Source of the DNA: Fontivita pretiosa
GTDB taxonomy: Bacteria; Planctomycetota; Phycisphaerae; Tepidisphaerales; Tepidisphaeraceae
Length of the DNA: 64,000 bases
Reading direction: 5' to 3'
Assembly: GCF_050410795.1 (NCBI RefSeq)
Contig: NZ_CP191258.1
Span: forward strand, 4,836,001-4,900,000
The stretch's first letter is position 1; every line of letters begins with the position of its first letter. The translations under genes and the position numbers were made by a program. This document shows, piece after piece, positions 59,596 through 64,000 of the stretch. The notes beneath the pieces are model-generated. The model had not been told where the DNA came from, ran no database searches, and saw nothing but the letters and a program-made list of their open reading frames with translations.

Positions 59596-60504
59596 TTGAG
59601 AGGCTCACACCTTTACTTGCGCCTGAGACTGAATCTACGCCGCCGCCTCACCAAGTCGCTCATTATCGCCACCGTGCTGCTGGTGCTGGGGATGTTGGCG
59701 TCACTGACCGCGCCGGCGGCCACCGCTCCGCCGTCCGTCTCGGTGCGTTACGCCGCTGGTTCCATCGACCGGTTGAACGTATCGGTCTCGGACACGGGTC
59801 TGGATGGCTCGGGTCCCTGGACCGACAATCGCTGCGGCAGTTGCCACCAGATCGATCCGCTGCTGTCGCATCCGATCGACGTGACGCCATCGATGCCGAT
59901 TCCGTCGCATCTGCCGTTGGAGAATGGGCGAATGACCTGCGCCACCTGCCACGACAACTCCAGCGCCCAAGCCCACGCCGCGGCAAGAAAATCGCACACG
60001 CCGCTTCTGCGTGGCGCGGCACTCCAGGTGCCTGCGGGCATGGGTGCGCCGGCATTCTGCATCCAGTGCCATGATCCCGGGCAACAGACGCGCCAGGCAC
60101 AGCACGGCTCGTCCCTTGGGCGAGCGCACCTGGCCTGGCCGGCGCGTGGCGGGCCCGACGACAAACTCGTTGCGCCGACTGCTGATGCGTATCGACAGAC
60201 GTACGATCCCCAGACCCAGTTGTGTCTGAGCTGTCACGACGGCATCCTTTCCAGCGACATCGCCCTTTGGGGTGGCCGGCGGGAGCACGGGGAGCTGACC
60301 GGCGAGCATCCGATCGGCGTTTCGTTGGCCACCGCCGCCCTGGACATGCCGCTGCGTTCGCCCGCCGCTCTGGATCCCAGAATCCGCCTGTTCGATCAGC
60401 GGGTGGGCTGCACCACCTGCCATAGCCCTTTTTCATCGGAGAAGGGGCTGCTGGTCATGTCCAACCATCGCAGCCGCCTGTGTCTAAGTTGCCATCTGCC
60501 CTGA
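59596..60504 (+). CDS. Hexahaem c-type cytochrome
   Basis: A 302-residue protein. I accept a TTG start because GGAGGG lies exactly five bases before it. A signal anchor follows (LIIATVLLVLGMLASLTA). Six CXXCH motifs: CGSCH, CATCH, CIQCH, CLSCH, CTTCH and CLSCH near the C-terminus. The last three with HDGI, EHPIG and CTTCHSP repeat the module of the tetrahaem protein. It diverges from the tetrahaem gene and lies 207 bases before ccmE, tying the cytochromes to their maturation genes. Confidence 0.9.
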   Translation: MRGSHLYLRLRLNLRRRLTKSLIIATVLLVLGMLASLTAPAATAPPSVSVRYAAGSIDRLNVSVSDTGLDGSGPWTDNRCGSCHQIDPLLSHPIDVTPSMPIPSHLPLENGRMTCATCHDNSSAQAHAAARKSHTPLLRGAALQVPAGMGAPAFCIQCHDPGQQTRQAQHGSSLGRAHLAWPARGGPDDKLVAPTADAYRQTYDPQTQLCLSCHDGILSSDIALWGGRREHGELTGEHPIGVSLATAALDMPLRSPAALDPRIRLFDQRVGCTTCHSPFSSEKGLLVMSNHRSRLCLSCHLP

Positions 60505-60598
60505 TGCGTTCGTCCCGTTCTTAGCACGGGCCGAAGCATCGCAATCTCAGGACTGAGAGATACCTGAGTTAAGCCTGAGGCCAGGGCGGTTGCGCACG

Positions 60599-60626
60599 TT
60601 CATAACCCCTTGTCAATGCTGATAAT
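60599..60626 (+). promoter_or_regulatory. Putative promoter of ccmEF
   Basis: TTCATA (60599-60604), 16 bases, GATAAT (60621-60626), ending 85 bases before the ccmE ATG. Moderate match only. Confidence 0.3.
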
Positions 60627-60711
60627 CTGCGGGCAGGCGTCAAAATTGGACTTTTGCATCCACTGGCATCGGGCTTGTTCCAGCACCGCAGCGAACCCGA
60701 CAGGACTTGCC

Positions 60712-61161
60712 ATGTCAGCCATCCAAAAGAAGCTGTTAATCGGCGGCGTCGCGCTGGTCGCGGCGGTTGGTTATCTGGCCTATGCGGGAATGAAGTCCGG
60801 CTGGGTCTACTTCATTGATGTAGACAAGTTCCTGGCAGACACTCAATACCACCGCCAGCGCGTCCGCCTGCACGGCAGAGTCGCCGAAGATGGCTTTGTC
60901 GCCCGGAACCTGGACGCCACATTTGTCCTGCTCGGCAAATCCAGCCGACTCAACGTCGCTTATCACGGCGTGATCCCCGACATGTTCCAGACCGGCCGCG
61001 ATGTCGTCGTCGAGGGCAGGCTGGACCCGCAGAGCAATACCTTCAAGGCAGATGTGCTGATGACCAAGTGCGCCAGCAAGTACGAACCTGGCTCGCCGCA
61101 TGCGAATCGTCCCGAAGCGGCCGCCAACACCAACACCGCCAACGGCAAGGAGTCCTCATGA
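60712..61161 (+). CDS. ccmE: Cytochrome c maturation haem chaperone CcmE (CxxxY type)
   Basis: A periplasmic, membrane-anchored haem chaperone that binds haem covalently and passes it to CcmF/H. The N-terminal anchor is KKLLIGGVALVAAVGYLAYA, then an OB-fold beta-barrel (RQRVRLHGRVAEDGF, TFVLLGKSSRLNVAYHG, GRDVVVEGRLDPQSNTFKAD). The haem-binding site reads TKCASKYEP, that is CxxxY rather than the classical HxxxY. A disordered Ala/Asn tail follows. AGGA lies seven bases before the ATG. The stop overlaps the ccmF start by four bases. 149 residues is a normal length. Confidence 0.93.
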   Translation: MSAIQKKLLIGGVALVAAVGYLAYAGMKSGWVYFIDVDKFLADTQYHRQRVRLHGRVAEDGFVARNLDATFVLLGKSSRLNVAYHGVIPDMFQTGRDVVVEGRLDPQSNTFKADVLMTKCASKYEPGSPHANRPEAAANTNTANGKESS

Positions 61162-63251
61162 CCGGCCTGATCGGAAACTTCAGTCTCGCCGCCGCGGTGC
61201 TGGTATCGTTGCTGGCGCTGTTCACCGCGCTGGCGGCGGCGCGGTTCGAGTCGGCGTCGCTGCTGCGCTGGTCGAAGTCCTTGCTGGTGGCGCTGTTTGG
61301 CGTGTTCACCGTCGGCTCGATCGCGCTTTCGATCGCGCTGGTCAACTGCGAGTTCGCATTCGACTACGTGGCCAGATACACCGAGCGGGCGCTGCCGTTC
61401 GGATACAAGCTGGCCGCCTTCTGGGCCGGGCAGGAGGGCAGCCTGCTGCTGTGGGCATGGCTGCTGGCAGGCATGAGCGCGCTGTGCGGCTTGACCCTCA
61501 AACAGCAACAAGCCGGTCCTTCAGGGTCGCCGTCGCGGCAGAGCCCAATCCTCGAGCATGCGACGGTGCTGGCAACGCTCAGCATCGTCTGCGGCTTCTT
61601 CGCGTTCCTGATGCTCTTCGCCGCCAACCCGTTCAAGGTTTCCGACGTAATCCCCGCCGACGGGCATGGGCTGAATCCCATGCTCCAGGATCCGGGCATG
61701 ATCGCGCATCCGCCGACACTCTTCCTCGGCTACGCCGGTTACACCATCCCGTTCGCGCTGCTGGTCGGTGCGCTGCTGGCCGGGCGACGCGACAACGAAT
61801 GGCTCGCACCGGTGCGCCGCTGGGCCGTGTTCTCCTGGCTGCTGCTGAGCATCGGCATCCTGCTGGGCGCGCAGTGGGCGTATGTGGAGCTGGGCTGGGG
61901 CGGGTACTGGGCCTGGGATCCGGTCGAGAACGCCTCGCTGCTGCCCTGGCTCACCGGCACCGCGCTGTTGCACTCGATCGTGATTCAGCAGAACCGAGGC
62001 ATGTTCAAGAAGTGGAATGCCTGGCTGATCGCCGCCACCTTCATCCTCTGCATCGTGGGCACCTACATCACCCGCAGCGGCGTGATCGACTCGGTCCACA
62101 GCTTCGGCAGGTCGCTGATCGGAACCTTCTTCCTGGTTTTTCTGCTCATCGCGATCCTGTTCAGTGTCGCGATCATCGCAATCCGCAGCCGATTCCTCCG
62201 CAGCGAGCATGAGCTGGAAGCGCTGATGGGCAAGGAAGGGTTTTTCCTGGCCACCAACGTGCTGCTGGTCGGCATGACCATCGTGACGCTCGTCGGCACG
62301 ATGTTCCCGGTGATCAGCGAACTGCTGGCCGGGCAGAAAGTCACCGTCGGACCCAGCTTCTACAACAAAGTCGTGGCGCCGCTGGGGCTGGTGCTGGTGG
62401 CGCTGATGTCCGTCGGGCCGTTGCTGGTCTACGGTCGCGATGCGGTGGCGAAGCTGGCGCGCGGCGCGATCATTCCCGCCATCATCGCGATCATCACTGT
62501 CGCAGTCTTTCTGGCCATGGGATTGCGGAATATCTGGGCCTTGATCGCCGCGGGCGTAGCCTCCTGTGCCCTGGCGAGCATTCTGGTTGATCTGATTCGC
62601 TCAACCGTCGCGCGCATCAGGACGCATTCGGAGAACCCCCTCGTCGCGCTGCTGAAGCTGCTGGACAACAACCACCGCCGCTACGGCGGGCAGGTGGTGC
62701 ATGTCGGCGTGATCATGATCGTCGTCGGCGTCACCGCCTCCAGCCTCTTCGAGCAGAAACAGGATTTCGTCATGAAGCAGGGCGAGTCGGTTCACTTCGC
62801 CGGACGACGCATCACCCTCAGCGGGCTGGAGACGATCGACGGGCCGAACTTCGTCGCGCTTCAGGCGACACTGACGGTAACGGAACCCGACGGCGCTACT
62901 ACCACCGCCGCACCACAGATCCGCAAATACGAAAAGTGGGAGCAGCTCAACAGCGAGGTGTCGATCAACTCGAGCTGGCGTCAGGACCTTTACCTGACCC
63001 TGGCGGCATCGGACGGGCACGGCGGGGTGACCATCCAGGCGATTGTCAATCCGCTGGTGAGCTGGATCTGGACGGGCGGCGTGGTGCTGACGGTGGGCGG
63101 GGTAATCTGTCTGCTGCCGCGACTGCTGCCACAGCCGGCCACCGCCCCGGCGCCGGCGACCGACCCCAATACCCAGTCGCGGATCCAACAGAGTGATCGC
63201 CGTCGCTCAAGGAAGTCGGATCGCGCAGGAACCGTGCAGGCAACGGCGTGA
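61158..63251 (+). CDS. ccmF: Cytochrome c maturation haem lyase subunit CcmF
   Basis: A polytopic membrane protein of 697 residues that joins haem to apocytochromes. The tryptophan-rich signature is WGGYWAWDPVENASLLPWL near residue 250, with at least 13 TM helices and haem-ligand histidines in TALLHSIVIQQNRG and MLQDPGMIAHPPTLFLGYAG. A periplasmic domain lies near the end (TLSGLETIDGPNFVALQATL), followed by a last TM and a basic tail. AAGGAG precedes the ATG, which overlaps ccmE (ATGA). Confidence 0.95.
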   Translation: MTGLIGNFSLAAAVLVSLLALFTALAAARFESASLLRWSKSLLVALFGVFTVGSIALSIALVNCEFAFDYVARYTERALPFGYKLAAFWAGQEGSLLLWAWLLAGMSALCGLTLKQQQAGPSGSPSRQSPILEHATVLATLSIVCGFFAFLMLFAANPFKVSDVIPADGHGLNPMLQDPGMIAHPPTLFLGYAGYTIPFALLVGALLAGRRDNEWLAPVRRWAVFSWLLLSIGILLGAQWAYVELGWGGYWAWDPVENASLLPWLTGTALLHSIVIQQNRGMFKKWNAWLIAATFILCIVGTYITRSGVIDSVHSFGRSLIGTFFLVFLLIAILFSVAIIAIRSRFLRSEHELEALMGKEGFFLATNVLLVGMTIVTLVGTMFPVISELLAGQKVTVGPSFYNKVVAPLGLVLVALMSVGPLLVYGRDAVAKLARGAIIPAIIAIITVAVFLAMGLRNIWALIAAGVASCALASILVDLIRSTVARIRTHSENPLVALLKLLDNNHRRYGGQVVHVGVIMIVVGVTASSLFEQKQDFVMKQGESVHFAGRRITLSGLETIDGPNFVALQATLTVTEPDGATTTAAPQIRKYEKWEQLNSEVSINSSWRQDLYLTLAASDGHGGVTIQAIVNPLVSWIWTGGVVLTVGGVICLLPRLLPQPATAPAPATDPNTQSRIQQSDRRRSRKSDRAGTVQATA

Positions 63252-63277
63252 AGGAAGGACCGAACCGGAGCAATGCC

Positions 63278-64000
63278 ATGAATCGAAAGCTGAAACCGAT
63301 CGTCGTGACCGTCTGGTGCCTGGCAGCCGCGGCACTGATGAGCTGCGCGTCCGGCGCCGCCCCAGGCAAGCCGGCGGCGACGGGATCGGCACAACCGCAG
63401 ACCGGGGTCGATTCCACGTCGGTGACGCGACCGATGCTCGCGGCGGCGCAGATCGATCCGACCACCCAACCGGCCCTGCCCCCCGGGCATCCGGATGTCT
63501 CGCAAAGCGATTCGCCAATGAACCAGCCGGCCGCCTCCTCGGGTTCGCTGCCGGCGGGGCATCCCGACATCTCGCAGATGATCAAGCGCTCCACGTCCGC
63601 TGGAGGCTCGGCCGGTTCTGCGATGCCTGCCGGGAGTAATCTCCCCGCCGGCCATCCCGACATCTCCGCTTTGCAGCGACAGAGCCGATCAGCCACCACA
63701 CAGCCCACCGTCAGCCTTACCGGTGTACTGTCGGTGCGGGCGATTCAGGGAAGCGCCGGCGGGCCGGCCATCGGCGCCGATCCGCTGGTCGTCGAGTTCT
63801 ATGCTCGAGGCGAACTCATCGACAAGTATGAAGGCAAACTCGACGAAGCGGGTTGCGCCGTCGTCAACGGCATCCCCCTGAACCTCAATCCCCAGCCGGT
63901 GGTGAAGGTGACGCACGCGGGCGTGGAATACACCGCAGTGGGTGAGCCGATGCAGAGCGGTTCGCCCCGGGCCGAGATTCAGGTTCCTGTGTATGAAACA
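63278..64000 (+). CDS. Lipoprotein with repeated LPAGHPDIS motif (runs off the window)
   Basis: An open frame from ATG 63278 to the window edge, at least 241 residues. A signal peptide and lipobox (LAAAALMSCASG) lead to a disordered region with three copies of a motif: LPPGHPDVSQ, LPAGHPDISQM and LPAGHPDISALQ. From about residue 145 it appears folded (VSLTGVLSVRAIQGSAG, PLVVEFYARGELIDKYEG, EAGCAVVNGIPL). CGGAG lies eight bases before the start. It lies 26 bases after ccmF, so it probably belongs to the maturation operon. The periodic GHP histidines could bind metal or haem. Family unknown. Confidence 0.75.
   Translation, partial: MNRKLKPIVVTVWCLAAAALMSCASGAAPGKPAATGSAQPQTGVDSTSVTRPMLAAAQIDPTTQPALPPGHPDVSQSDSPMNQPAASSGSLPAGHPDISQMIKRSTSAGGSAGSAMPAGSNLPAGHPDISALQRQSRSATTQPTVSLTGVLSVRAIQGSAGGPAIGADPLVVEFYARGELIDKYEGKLDEAGCAVVNGIPLNLNPQPVVKVTHAGVEYTAVGEPMQSGSPRAEIQVPVYET

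Overview
The window is a GC-rich bacterial chromosome segment that looks like a planctomycete, most likely of the Phycisphaerae type. The evidence is protein style rather than a marker gene. Secreted proteins begin with LEPR-XLL-like N-termini (LEKRCLLS, LESRTLLV, LEPRRLLS) or end in PEP-CTERM tails (IPEPAS, IPEPSS). Several carry dockerin-like DxDxSG repeats. A palindromic repeat encoding SPGTPGEGRGEG lies inside a coding region. Gene starts mix ATG, GTG and TTG, and Shine-Dalgarno sequences are present only in part.

Layout. 1-3.0 kb holds a surface-polysaccharide cluster: the end of a heparinase II/III-like gene, a family 4 glycosyltransferase and UDP-GlcNAc 2-epimerase. 3.1-6.0 kb has a small amphi-Trp protein, CorA and an M20 peptidase. 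6-14.2 kb holds three secreted proteins (a PEP-CTERM repeat protein, a frameshifted FN3/beta-helix protein and a GH10 xylanase) that share one C-terminal module. 14.6-21.9 kb holds a 1763-residue PA/M28-like/FtsX permease fusion and an OPT-like transporter. 22-31 kb holds an FAH-family enzyme, a YhcH/NanQ-type protein, tRNA-Val(TAC), an FG-GAP/LamG protein, a duplicated kinase-like protein and a decayed stretch with an IS110 remnant inside a broken FG-GAP gene. 31-36.4 kb holds alpha-glucan phosphorylase and FtsK.

36.7-41.8 kb is an accessory island between ftsK and dut. An excisionase-type HTH protein and a DNA methyltransferase are read rightward. Converging on them is a leftward operon of a winged-helix-like protein, a GHKL (MORC/MutL-like) ATPase and a 609-residue partner that looks like the detached S5/C-terminal half of such an ATPase. 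This is my best candidate for a poorly described, restriction-modification-related defence system.

42-50.6 kb holds dut, an alpha/beta hydrolase, a C-type-lectin PEP-CTERM protein, a DUF4914-like protein with a P-loop, two small unknown genes, ispG and a PL1-like pectate lyase. 50.7-64 kb is an electron-transfer region. A tightly overlapping leftward operon encodes two NHL propellers, pentahaem and roughly dodecahaem cytochromes, a beta-barrel and a small membrane protein. Beside it lie tetrahaem and hexahaem cytochromes, ccmE (CxxxY type), ccmF and a lipoprotein that runs off the end. Together these look like a porin-cytochrome conduit with part of its own haem-attachment machinery.

All functional calls rest on reading motifs and gene order by eye. 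No database search was possible.
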